Part shown: positions 8,452 through 16,122 of the stretch, piece by piece | How the letters are laid out: each line of letters starts with the position of its first letter | Numbering within the stretch: the stretch's first letter is position 1 | Assembly: GCA_052326605.1 (NCBI GenBank) | Contig: JBKQMB010000111.1 | Location: 4,280-68,279 of the forward strand | From: Bog-756 sp052326605 | GTDB taxonomy: Bacteria > Actinomycetota > Acidimicrobiia > Acidimicrobiales > RAAP-2 | Direction of reading: 5' to 3' | DNA: 64,000 bases | Notes under the pieces: model-generated | Databases searched by the model: none | The model's input: the letters and a program-made list of their open reading frames with translations, nothing else | Told to the model about the DNA's origin: nothing | Made by a program: the position numbers and the translations under genes

Positions 8452-9030
8452 TCAACACCGGTTCCACTGGAGGACAGCCGGCTGCGCACGCTCCCACCCG
8501 AGCACACTGATCGACGCCGGCCCCAGCACGAAGTAGCGCCCGGCGGTGGGCTCGAGGCCCAGCCATCGGGCAGCCAGCACCCGGAGCACATGGGCATGGG
8601 CCACGCAGGCGACGTCACCGGGCTCGGCCCGGCGGACCCGGGCGATCACCCGATCGACACGCTCCCCCACCTCGGCGACGGACTCCCCACCGGGGGCGCC
8701 GTCGTCGAACAGGCTCCATCCCGGCCGGTCCTTCCAGATGTCCACCGTGGTCCGGCCCTCGTAGCTGCCGTAGTCCCACTCGAGGAGGTCCGGCTCGACC
8801 ACCGACTCCGGACGGAGGCCGGCGAGCTCACAGGTCTCACGGGCTCGATGGAGGGGGCTGGCAAGGACCACGGAGAACGACTCGGCGGCCAGTGCCGGCC
8901 GGAGCGCCCGGGCCTGTCCCTCCCCGACCGGGAGCATAGGGAGGTCGGTGCGCCCGGTGTGGCGGCCGTAGAGACTCCACTCCGTCTCGCCGTGGCGGAT
9001 CAGGAAGCAGCGTTGCCGAGAATGGCTCAT
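8452..9030 (-). CDS. Histidine phosphatase superfamily protein
   Basis: Phosphoglycerate-mutase-like phosphatase, 192 residues. The catalytic motif LIRHGETEW lies near residues 9-17. The second arginine/glutamate region is SPLHRARETCELAG, and the second histidine lies in VAHAHVLRVLAARWLG. Substrate cannot be inferred; the small size suggests a general phosphatase rather than a glycolytic mutase. ATG start at 9030. It leads the minus-strand trio and is divergent from the sigma-factor gene. Confidence 0.9.
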   Translation of the reverse strand: MSHSRQRCFLIRHGETEWSLYGRHTGRTDLPMLPVGEGQARALRPALAAESFSVVLASPLHRARETCELAGLRPESVVEPDLLEWDYGSYEGRTTVDIWKDRPGWSLFDDGAPGGESVAEVGERVDRVIARVRRAEPGDVACVAHAHVLRVLAARWLGLEPTAGRYFVLGPASISVLGWERAQPAVLQWNRC

Positions 9031-9123
9031 CCGGACAGCCGATCACTCCGAAGACACTGTGCGCAAACCGTCCAGGTCGATTCGGGCTGGTCAGACGGTA
9101 GCTGCGGCACGAATTGGGTACAT

Positions 9124-9149
9124 GGAATGTCCAGGGCGCCCTCGGCGTT
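9124..9149 (+). promoter_or_regulatory. GGAAT-N18-GTT stress-sigma promoter before the sigma-factor gene
   Basis: GGAAT (9124-9128), exactly 18 bases, then GTT (9147-9149), 40 bases ahead of the ATG at 9189. This equals the consensus used by thiol-stress ECF sigma factors (SigR of Streptomyces, SigH/SigE of mycobacteria), which transcribe hrdB/sigB-type genes in those groups. Confidence 0.55.
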
Positions 9150-9188
9150 GGAAAGGGCGTCGACCCTATGACATGAGTGAGGAGAGGG

Positions 9189-10148
9189 ATGACGACACCT
9201 GCGGTCACCAGGGAGAATAAGCGTGCTGTCGCGCCCGGGGGTGCCCGGCAGCCCTCGATGGGCTCGGCCGAAGCCGGAACGGCTTCCCGTCCGCCCCGTG
9301 CGGTGCCCGCCAATCGGACCAGGGGCTCGGAAGCCGACAGCCTCGGGCTCTTCCTCCGCGACCTCGACCACCACCCGCTCCCCGACCACGACGCCCAGAC
9401 CGAGCTGGCCAAGAGGGTGGCCAACGGCGATGAGGGGGCCCGCCGGGAGATGGTGGCCTCCAACCTGCGGTTGGTCGTCCACTGGGCCCGCCGCTACCAG
9501 GACCGGGGCGTGGACCTCCCCGACCTGATCCAAGAGGGCACCTTCGGGCTCATGCGAGCCGTCGACAAGTTCGACTGGCAGCGGGGCTTCCGCTTCTCGA
9601 CGTATGCCACCTGGTGGATCCGCCAGTCGCTGCAGCGGGCGGTCCAGCAGCACGGCCGGACCATCCGGCTGCCCATGGAGGTGGCCGAACGCAACCAGCA
9701 GGTGGATGCCGCCCTGTGGGAGCTGACCCATCAACTGCAGCGCCCACCCACTGATGAAGAGCTGGACCACGCCACCAACACCAGTGCCGAGGTGCGGTCC
9801 GACCTGTCCAAGGCGGCCCGGGTGGTGGCCAGCCTCGACCAACCGGCGACGAGCGATTCCACCGCCACGCTCGGCGACCTGGTGTCGACCGACCTGAGCG
9901 ACTTTGAGGACGAGGTCGCCTCGGAGCTCACCCTCGAGCTGGTGCGCAAGGCCGTGGATCGGCTCACGGATCTGCAGCGTGAAGTCGTCCGGCACCGGTT
10001 CGGCTTCGACGGCAGCGACCCCGCCTCGTTGCAGACCACTGCCGAGCGGATGGGGATCGGTGTCCGCAAGGTCCGCCAGGCCGAGGCCGAGGCGCTCGGG
10101 ATCCTGGCCGACAGCGAGATGCTCGAAGCCGCCCACGAGGCCGCCTGA
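9189..10148 (+). CDS. Group 2 sigma-70 factor (SigB/HrdB-like)
   Basis: RNA polymerase sigma factor, 319 residues, lacking region 1.1. Region 1.2 is ADSLGLFLRDLDHHPLPDHD. Region 2 has NLRLVVHWARRYQDRGVDLP and FRFSTYATWWIRQSLQRAV (the -10 reader). Region 3 follows, then region 4 with LQREVVRHRFGFDG and a divergent recognition helix (MGIGVRKVRQAEAEALGIL, where most have VTRERVRQIE). ATG 9189 is preferred over GTG 9177 because AGGAGAGGG immediately precedes it. The stress-sigma promoter upstream supports a SigB-like role. It is unlikely to be the main housekeeping sigma. Confidence 0.9.
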   Translation: MTTPAVTRENKRAVAPGGARQPSMGSAEAGTASRPPRAVPANRTRGSEADSLGLFLRDLDHHPLPDHDAQTELAKRVANGDEGARREMVASNLRLVVHWARRYQDRGVDLPDLIQEGTFGLMRAVDKFDWQRGFRFSTYATWWIRQSLQRAVQQHGRTIRLPMEVAERNQQVDAALWELTHQLQRPPTDEELDHATNTSAEVRSDLSKAARVVASLDQPATSDSTATLGDLVSTDLSDFEDEVASELTLELVRKAVDRLTDLQREVVRHRFGFDGSDPASLQTTAERMGIGVRKVRQAEAEALGILADSEMLEAAHEAA

Positions 10149-10193
10149 GCAGCGAACCGCCCCCATGCGTGGCCGCCCGAACGGTCCCGGGGC

Positions 10194-11138
10194 TCAGTCG
10201 GCCAGTGCGGAGAGTTGGTCGCCGAGGTCCGCCGGCAGGTCCGAGGTCCACGACACCAGCTCGCCGGAGCCGGGGTGTTCGAATGCCAGCCGATGGGCGT
10301 GGAGAAACGGGCGGGTGACGGAAGCTCCCGGCAGCGCCCTCCCCTGACTGTAGACCTCGTCGCCCACGACAGGATGGCCGATGGCCGAGAGATGGACCCG
10401 GATCTGATGGGTCCTACCCGTCTCGAGTGAAGCCCACACCAGTGTGGTCGGGGCGGGCTCGCTGAACCGCTGCTCGACCCGGTAGCGCGTCGTGGCCTCC
10501 TTGCCCTTGCGCGAGACGGCCATCCGGGTCGGCGAGCTCACCGACCTGCCGATCGGGGCGTCCACGATGCCGGACGGCTCGTCGATGGTGCCCAGAACCA
10601 GCGCACGGTAGACCCGCGAGACCTTCCTCGCCCCCAGTTGGGCCACCAGCGAGCGGTAGGCGTCGGGCGTGCGGGCCACCACCATCAGGCCCGATGTGCC
10701 GCGGTCGAGCCGGTGGACGATCCCCGGGCGGTCGCGATCGGCCCCGACGGCATCGGGAAGCGAGGCCAGATCGGGGAAGTCCGCCAGCAGGCCGTGGACC
10801 AGGGTGCCGCTGCGGTGCCCTGCGCCCGGGTGCACCACCAAACCGGCCGGCTTGTCCACCACGATGACCTCCCCGTCGGCGTGGACCACGGTGAACACAA
10901 CCGAGGGATCGGCCTCCGGGCCGGTCGGTGCGTGCTCCTCCATCCGGTCCACCCGGAGCTCCTGGCCCAACCGCAGCACCGTGCTCCGGCTCCGGACCGT
11001 GTGGCCGTCGACCTGGACCCGGCCCTCGGCCACCAGGGTATTGACCGACGACCGCGACAGATCGGCCAGCAGTGCCACTGCCCGGTCGACCCGGACACCG
11101 TCGAGGGAGGCCGGTACCGTCACCGTCAACACGCTCAC
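10194..11138 (-). CDS. RluD-family 23S rRNA pseudouridine synthase
   Basis: Converts uridines to pseudouridine in large-subunit rRNA. The 314-residue protein has an N-terminal S4 RNA-binding domain (about 14-75, VDRAVALLADLSRSSVNTLV) and a catalytic domain with HRLDRGTSGLMVVART, where the Asp is catalytic. TGRTHQIRVHLSAIGHPVVG is the other family signature. Start GTG 11138 overlaps the lspA stop as GTGA. RluD versus RluC cannot be fully separated, but order lspA-rluD is standard in actinobacteria. Confidence 0.93.
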   Translation of the reverse strand: MSVLTVTVPASLDGVRVDRAVALLADLSRSSVNTLVAEGRVQVDGHTVRSRSTVLRLGQELRVDRMEEHAPTGPEADPSVVFTVVHADGEVIVVDKPAGLVVHPGAGHRSGTLVHGLLADFPDLASLPDAVGADRDRPGIVHRLDRGTSGLMVVARTPDAYRSLVAQLGARKVSRVYRALVLGTIDEPSGIVDAPIGRSVSSPTRMAVSRKGKEATTRYRVEQRFSEPAPTTLVWASLETGRTHQIRVHLSAIGHPVVGDEVYSQGRALPGASVTRPFLHAHRLAFEHPGSGELVSWTSDLPADLGDQLSALAD

Positions 11139-11614
11139 CCCGCCCTCGATCCACGCATCAGGGACACCAGCAGCAAGAGGCAACCGACCACGATGCACGA
11201 GTCGGCAACGTTGAAGGTCGGCCAGAAGTGCAACGCGATGAAATCCACCACGGCGCCGTGGTCATGCCGAAACAGGCGGTCCGACAGGTTTCCCAGCGCA
11301 CCCCCGAGGATGAGGCCGAGGATGGCCGCTCGCCCGAGAGTGGGGGCCCTCCACACCATCACCAGCAGTACCCCGACCAGAGCGAAGACAACCGCCATCA
11401 CCAGGGCTGTCTGGCCGGTGAACATGCTGAACGCCGAGCCCGTGTTCAGCGAGAGCTCGAGGTCGAGGGTCCCGATCACGTGGATGGGACCTGCGGGCAG
11501 GCGGTCGACGGCCCACCACTTGGTCAGCTGGTCGACCAGGACCACAGCGAAGGCGATGGCCACGGCGACCACCAGGCGCCGGGAGCCGTTCTGGCGATCC
11601 GGGCGATCGGTCAC
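11135..11614 (-). CDS. lspA: Lipoprotein signal peptidase II
   Basis: Membrane aspartyl protease that removes lipoprotein signal peptides. Four membrane segments can be seen. The conserved VDQLTKWWAV, LNTGSAFSMF and FNVADSCIVVG motifs are present; the Asp in NVADS and one in the preceding conserved region form the catalytic dyad. GTG 11614 gives 159 residues and leaves a 17-base gap after the dksA-like gene. ATG 11662 (175 residues, overlapping that gene) is possible. Neither has a clear Shine-Dalgarno. It is translationally coupled to rluD. Confidence 0.93.
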   Translation of the reverse strand: MTDRPDRQNGSRRLVVAVAIAFAVVLVDQLTKWWAVDRLPAGPIHVIGTLDLELSLNTGSAFSMFTGQTALVMAVVFALVGVLLVMVWRAPTLGRAAILGLILGGALGNLSDRLFRHDHGAVVDFIALHFWPTFNVADSCIVVGCLLLLVSLMRGSRAG

Positions 11615-11631
11615 CGCAGCCGGCTCGCCGG

Positions 11632-12393
11632 TCAGCGTCGCGACAGGCCACCGCTCTTGCATGCCACGCACAACCTGGCAAAGGGCAGGGCACGGAGCCG
11701 GGCCTTCGGAATCGGCTGATGGCATCGCTCGCAACTGCCGTAGGTTTTACGCTCGATCTTCTTCAGTGCGTCATCGATCTCCTCGACGGCCAGCCCTGCC
11801 TGCACCGAGAGGGCCAGGTTCCGCTCGCGGTCGACGGTCACGGTGCCACCCTCCCCTGACTCCTCGTCGAACTGGACGTCCCCGGGCTCACGCTCGAGGG
11901 CCAGCGAGTCGGCTTCGGCTCGCAGATCGACCGACTGCTTCCGGTGGGTGTCGCGCTCCTCGAGCAGCTGCGCTCTCTGCTCCTCGAGGAACTTGGACTC
12001 TTTGGCATACGGGCCGACGGCGGGGCGCTTCGGCGGTGCCGGTGGGATGGTGGTCTTCTTCGTGGCCACTGCCGTCCGCTCCTCGGGAGCGGTCTTCGTG
12101 GTCGGCCCCGGTGTCTTCTTCGCCGCGGGCGCCGCCTTCTTCGCCGGTGCCGCCGCCTTCCTGGCCGCGGGTGCGGTCTTCTTCGCCGCGGGTGCGGTCT
12201 TCTTCGCCGCGGGTGCGGCCTTCTTGCCCGGGACCACCGCCTTCTTCACCGGTGCCGCCTTCTTGGCCGGTGCCGCCTTCTTGGCCGGTGCCTCTGCCTT
12301 CTTGGCCGCGTGCGAGTTCTTCTTGGCCGCGGGCGCAGCCTTCTTGGCCGGTGCCGCCTTCTTCGGTGCCGCCGCCTTCTTTGTTGCCGTCAC
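11632..12393 (-). CDS. DksA/TraR zinc-finger protein with KKAAPA repeat tail
   Basis: The C-terminal half (about 125-253) is a DksA/TraR-type protein: a helical hairpin rich in Glu/Arg, then the zinc finger CERCHQPIPKARLRALPF...CVACK (CXXC-X17-CXXC). These proteins bind the RNA polymerase secondary channel. The first 100 residues are almost only Lys, Ala and Pro in units such as KKAAPA and AAKKTAPA, like the tails of mycobacterial HupB or histone H1, so DNA or RNA binding is likely. GTG start 12393 has a strong AAGGAGG five to six bases upstream. It lies between divIVA and lspA; ileS, which separates them in Streptomyces, is absent. Confidence 0.85.
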   Translation of the reverse strand: MTATKKAAAPKKAAPAKKAAPAAKKNSHAAKKAEAPAKKAAPAKKAAPVKKAVVPGKKAAPAAKKTAPAAKKTAPAARKAAAPAKKAAPAAKKTPGPTTKTAPEERTAVATKKTTIPPAPPKRPAVGPYAKESKFLEEQRAQLLEERDTHRKQSVDLRAEADSLALEREPGDVQFDEESGEGGTVTVDRERNLALSVQAGLAVEEIDDALKKIERKTYGSCERCHQPIPKARLRALPFARLCVACKSGGLSRR

Positions 12394-12492
12394 ATCGACC
12401 TCCTTCAGGATCCACCCGTGTCTATGTCGCTTCGTCGCTTCCGACCGGATGCCGCGGAACCGGGCTCTCCCCGACCGAGTGATGAGCGGGTG

Positions 12493-12521
12493 ACCCTATC
12501 GTGCCGGGCGTCGTGCGGCAA
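12493..12521 (-). promoter_or_regulatory. Promoter for the dksA-like/lspA/rluD operon
   Basis: On the minus strand: -35 TTGCCG (12516-12521), 17-base spacer, -10 TAGGGT (12493-12498). The start codon is 100 bases downstream. The rest of the 250-base gap to divIVA holds only GC-rich sequence, including a GGGGCCCC-centred fold after divIVA. Confidence 0.5.
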
Positions 12522-12643
12522 TCCATATGTCGGCGGCGTGCCCCAGGGACCATACCGGCGCGATGACCGGCACCAAGCAGCCGAGCGACCAGGTGAGGAG
12601 GCGTGGGAGGGGGCCGACGGGGCCCCACGGGGGGTTCGGCCTG

Positions 12644-13459
12644 CTACAGCGGAAGCGGCGAATTCGTGGGGGCCGGGCGGGTCACGACCCCGGTGGGCCG
12701 CATCTGGGTCACGTCGCCGCTCGGCCCGGTACCTGTCGTCCGGGGCGACTGGGAGGCCTGTGGATTCCCTGCGACCGGTCTGTTGCCCTCGGACGGCGAC
12801 GAGACCGGTCCCGTTCCACCACTCGGACCAGGCCCTGCATTCTCTTCGTGCTCCGTGCCCGCGTCGGAATCCGACTGGGCCGCCAGCGGGTGGACATTGT
12901 CGTCTACCCACTTCAAGAATTCGCCCAGGATGTTGCGCAGGCGCTGGCGCTCGCTTTCGAGGTGCTTGGACATGCCCTCCACCTCGTGATTGAGCCTGCT
13001 CCGTGCCCCTTCGAGACGCTCGATCTCCCCCCGGAGGCGCTCCTCCGACTCTGCGGCGATCTTCGATGCCAGGGCCTGGGCATCGTCGGTCAACAACCGG
13101 GCCTTGGCATCGGCCTCCGCGATGATCCGAACGGCCTGGGCCTCCGAGTCGGCCTTGGTCTCGTCGACGAACTTCTGGGCCAGCAGCAGCGTCCGCTGCA
13201 GGGTGTCGTCGGGCACCGCCGGTTCGACCCGCTCGGGTTCGGGCTCGGGCTTCCGCTCGAGTTCGGCTTCCAGTTGGGAGATCCGCTCGGCCGCCTGCCG
13301 GAGCCGCTCTCCGTTCTGGCGGAGTTGCTCCTGGAGACCTTCGGCTTCGACCGCAGCCTTCTCGAGGTATTCGTCGACATCGTCCCGGTGGTAACCCTTG
13401 AGCGTCTCACGGAACTCGACGGTGCGAAGGGAGTCGAGGGCAGATTGGGAAGCATCCAT
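12644..13459 (-). CDS. divIVA: DivIVA/Wag31-like polar growth protein
   Basis: Coiled-coil membrane-curvature protein that marks poles and septa and organises wall synthesis. The 271-residue protein has the DivIVA N-terminal signature EFRETLKGYHRDDVDEYLEKA. Long coiled coils follow (about 35-75 and 88-190), with a Pro/Gly/Ser-rich tail of about 75 residues. A -10 box overlaps an earlier ATG at 13468, so the ATG at 13459 is chosen as a probable leaderless start. It ends the division gene block after yggT and sepF, as in other actinobacteria. Confidence 0.92.
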   Translation of the reverse strand: MDASQSALDSLRTVEFRETLKGYHRDDVDEYLEKAAVEAEGLQEQLRQNGERLRQAAERISQLEAELERKPEPEPERVEPAVPDDTLQRTLLLAQKFVDETKADSEAQAVRIIAEADAKARLLTDDAQALASKIAAESEERLRGEIERLEGARSRLNHEVEGMSKHLESERQRLRNILGEFLKWVDDNVHPLAAQSDSDAGTEHEENAGPGPSGGTGPVSSPSEGNRPVAGNPQASQSPRTTGTGPSGDVTQMRPTGVVTRPAPTNSPLPL

Positions 13460-13466
13460 GTCGACC

Positions 13467-13494
13467 ATGCTAGCGGCGAAACCAAGACGGTCAC
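13467..13494 (-). promoter_or_regulatory. Candidate leaderless promoter of divIVA
   Basis: Minus strand: -35 GTGACC (13489-13494), 16-base spacer, -10 TAGCAT (13467-13472), then seven bases to ATG 13459. Transcription would start at the codon, bypassing the in-frame ATG at 13468. Confidence 0.45.
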
Positions 13495-13554
13495 GGGATC
13501 AAACCGGGAGGTGCGCGAGAAGGAGCGAGCCCGTCCCCTCCGGTCCGGGACTGC

Positions 13555-13824
13555 TCAGCGCAGGAAGACGGAGATGACCACGTCGATCACCAGGAAGACG
13601 ACCAGCACCGAGAGGTCCAGGCCCACCCCGCCCACCCTCACCGGCGGCATGATCCGGCGGACGGGTCGCAGCACCGGCTCGCAGATGGCCGCCAGCACCC
13701 GCTGGATCTTGAAGACCGGCGAGTCATAGGCGAGGCGTCCCGATACCGTCACCCAGCTGAGGATCGAGTAGGCGATCAGGATCAGCAGGAACAGGTAGAG
13801 CAGGTCGACGATGAGCCCTATCAC
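13555..13824 (-). CDS. YggT family membrane protein
   Basis: An 89-residue protein with two membrane helices (about 3-25 and 68-88). They flank a loop with the family motif EPVLRPVRRIMPP. YggT proteins (YlmG in Gram-positives) sit beside sepF and divIVA and are linked to division and chromosome placement; biochemical function is unknown. GTG start 13824, with GGAG ten bases upstream. Confidence 0.9.
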   Translation of the reverse strand: MIGLIVDLLYLFLLILIAYSILSWVTVSGRLAYDSPVFKIQRVLAAICEPVLRPVRRIMPPVRVGGVGLDLSVLVVFLVIDVVISVFLR

Positions 13825-13870
13825 GTAGGATCACTCCCATTTGGCGCGAGGCAGGAGGCAGGAGAAGGGG

Positions 13871-14446
13871 TCAGGGATTGACCAATCCACGGTCGGCGAG
13901 CCGCTGGCGCTCCTCGTCCGATACCTTCACGTTCGACGGGGTGAGCAGGAACACCTCGTCGGCGACCCGCTCCATTCCGCCGGACAGCGCATAGGTCACG
14001 CCGCTGCAGAAATCGATCATCCGCCGCTGCAGATCGCGATCTGCACTCTGCATGTTGACGATGACCGGTTGGTTGTTCATGAGCCGGTTGGCGATCTCCT
14101 GGGCGTCGGCGAACCGTCCAGGGGCCACGATGTGCACGCGGGCGCCAGCAGCGTCCTGGGAGATCGGTCGCACCGACGACGTTCCAACCGTCGTCCGCGT
14201 CCCCACCGGCGTGGGAGTCAGCGTCGGGGATGGCGCCACCCCATTGGTCTCGTCCCGGTTCAGCGTGCGTATGCGCGACTTGGGGGCCGCAAGCGGCAAC
14301 TCCTCGGCGTCGTCCGTTCCGACGGACCGCTGGGTCGCCCGACCGACAGCCGTCGGTGACCGCGACTCGTAGTCGTCGTAGTCGTCGTAGTCGTCGTCGA
14401 CAAGGCCCAGATAGGCCATGGTCTTTTTCATAAACGAAGCTGGCAT
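13871..14446 (-). CDS. sepF: Cell division protein SepF
   Basis: FtsZ-membrane anchor in actinobacteria. The 191 residues include an N-terminal amphipathic helix (about 1-14, MPASFMKKTMAYLGLV), an acidic Tyr/Asp-rich linker (DDDYDDYDDYE) and a C-terminal SepF core (about 100-185, with AQEIANRLMNNQPVIVNMQ and RRMIDFCSGVTYALSGGMER). The core binds the FtsZ tail. ATG 14446 is set by GGGAGG six bases upstream. Confidence 0.96.
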   Translation of the reverse strand: MPASFMKKTMAYLGLVDDDYDDYDDYESRSPTAVGRATQRSVGTDDAEELPLAAPKSRIRTLNRDETNGVAPSPTLTPTPVGTRTTVGTSSVRPISQDAAGARVHIVAPGRFADAQEIANRLMNNQPVIVNMQSADRDLQRRMIDFCSGVTYALSGGMERVADEVFLLTPSNVKVSDEERQRLADRGLVNP

Positions 14447-14560
14447 CGGTTCCTCCCGCTCACAGCGTAGTGCGTGGCATCGCCAGCGGGTGGAGCGCGG
14501 GATCCGGCCCGAAGATCGCCTGGATGCTCCCCCCTGCCGCCTGGTCCGCCCCGGCAGCCG

Positions 14561-15352
14561 TCATCGGGGCCCGGGGGGCGTCTCCACGTGCCCAGGTCTG
14601 GGAGGCCGTGGGCCAAACAGGGCACGACCGAGCCGGACCATGGTCGAGCCCTCGGACACCGCCACTTCGAGATCGTCCGACATGCCCATGGACCGGACGG
14701 CAAGATCGAGTCGGTCCGCCAGGGTGGAGACGAGCCGGAACCCAGTTCGCGACTGTTCCGGCGGTCCGGGGGGTCCCACTGCCATCAGGCCGGCGACGTC
14801 GAGATCCTCGTCCCTCAGCGCCGCCACCAAACCCTCGACCTGGTCGGGCGGAGTTCCGCCCCGGCCTGCCAGCCCGGCCACGTCGACCTCGACGAGAACC
14901 ATGGCACCGGGCCGGCGCTTGGCGATGGCCCGACCCTCCTCCACGCGAGAGACCGCCTGCCAGCAGGACACCACCGGGGCGAGCCGGGCGACCTTGTTGC
15001 GCTGGATGGCCCCGAGGAAGTGCCATACCGGCTCCGGCCGCCCCCCCTTTGCCGACAAGACGGCCTGGCCTGCGGCTTCCCCTACGATCTCGGCCACCAC
15101 CTCGCCGGAACCGGCCTCCGGGCCCGCCGCCAGTTCGCGGGCCTTGGCAACCAGTTCGTCCGCATAGTTCTCGCCGATGTCGGTCAGCCCGGCATCGAGG
15201 GCGCTCCGGACAGCATCCACGCCGAACCCCTTGGTTACCGCCACCAGCCGGACCGAGGCGGGGTCATCCGACGCCGAGGCGATCCGGCGTCGGATGCCGT
15301 CGAGTCGCTCGGTGAACCCGATCGGCTCAATCCCACCAGGCGCCGGCGTCAT
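14561..15352 (-). CDS. YggS-family PLP homeostasis protein
   Basis: Alanine-racemase-fold protein that binds pyridoxal phosphate and keeps PLP and amino-acid pools balanced. The 263 residues carry LVAVTKGFGVDAV (the PLP lysine), IGENYADELVAKA and WHFLGAIQRNK, all family landmarks, and SMGMSDDLEVAV near the end. ATG 15352 overlaps the pgeF stop as ATGA. Position between pgeF and sepF (YlmE in other Gram-positives) is standard. Confidence 0.94.
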   Translation of the reverse strand: MTPAPGGIEPIGFTERLDGIRRRIASASDDPASVRLVAVTKGFGVDAVRSALDAGLTDIGENYADELVAKARELAAGPEAGSGEVVAEIVGEAAGQAVLSAKGGRPEPVWHFLGAIQRNKVARLAPVVSCWQAVSRVEEGRAIAKRRPGAMVLVEVDVAGLAGRGGTPPDQVEGLVAALRDEDLDVAGLMAVGPPGPPEQSRTGFRLVSTLADRLDLAVRSMGMSDDLEVAVSEGSTMVRLGRALFGPRPPRPGHVETPPGPR

Positions 15353-16122
15353 CCGACGGGCGTCACGTCGGATGACCACACGAGCAGAGCCTGGCGCCCG
15401 GCGTCGCCCCTGGCCCGGTGCGAGAAGTACCCCGTTGAGCATGCGGTGCACGCTCCCACCCCCGGGATCTCCCTCACCCCGCTGACGGCCAGGGCCGCCG
15501 ACACCGTGGCGGGGAGGTCGAGCCCCGGCCGGCCGGCCGCCGTGCCGCCACGGACGCCCGGCCCGTAGCGCCCGACCACCCGGGCCAGGTCGTTCTCGCC
15601 GAACTCGTAGCACCCGGGGTGGATGCAGGGACCGAGCGCACCGACCACATCGGTGGCTCCCATCGCCCGCATGGCGCCCACGGCCTCTTCCAGGACCCCT
15701 TCCATCAGCCCCCGCCATCCTGCGTGGACGGCGGCGAAGACCCCTTCCCCGCTCCCCAGCGCGACCGGGGCACAGTCGGCGGTGAGCACCGCCAGGCATG
15801 CCGCCGGCGCCGACGACACCAGGGCGTCGCCCTGCCCGGCGAAGGCCGCGGTGATCGCCCGGCCCGCCCCGTCGGCCGGTCTGGCGGCCGGGGTCTCGGA
15901 GCCGGCCCGGACCACCGTGGCCCCGTGCACCTGCTGCAGCCAGTGGACCTCGTCGATCGGCACCGGGTGCGCTCCCCGACCGGTCACCACGAAGGCCAAC
16001 CGGGCCAGCCCGCTCCCACCGACCGGTTCGTCGGCCGTTGGCCTGAGATCACCCCACGACCCGTCACTCCACGCCGCATGGATGTCCCCGATCAGCCGGA
16101 TGGAGGCGACGCCCGGGGTCAG
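15349..16122 (-). CDS. pgeF: PgeF/YfiH laccase-domain protein (probable CTG start)
   Basis: Copper-oxidase-domain protein; E. coli PgeF removes mis-incorporated amino acids from peptidoglycan precursors. Signature residues are WLQQVHGATVV, LTADCAPVAL, AVHAGWRGLMEG and GPCIHPGCYEFG. No ATG or GTG lies in frame upstream of the core. TTG 15999 would delete part of the N-terminal domain (HAAWSDGSWGDLRPTADEP). The CTG at 16122 keeps it and overlaps the ftsZ stop as CTGA, matching the NTGA junctions in this region. From CTG the product is 257 residues. The start is inference. Confidence 0.88.
   Translation of the reverse strand: MTPGVASIRLIGDIHAAWSDGSWGDLRPTADEPVGGSGLARLAFVVTGRGAHPVPIDEVHWLQQVHGATVVRAGSETPAARPADGAGRAITAAFAGQGDALVSSAPAACLAVLTADCAPVALGSGEGVFAAVHAGWRGLMEGVLEEAVGAMRAMGATDVVGALGPCIHPGCYEFGENDLARVVGRYGPGVRGGTAAGRPGLDLPATVSAALAVSGVREIPGVGACTACSTGYFSHRARGDAGRQALLVWSSDVTPVG

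Noticed and set aside
11843..12493. Plus-strand frame of Phe/Ala repeats
   Set aside because: It is the antisense of the KKAAPA repeat region; the minus-strand product has a complete zinc finger and a strong Shine-Dalgarno.
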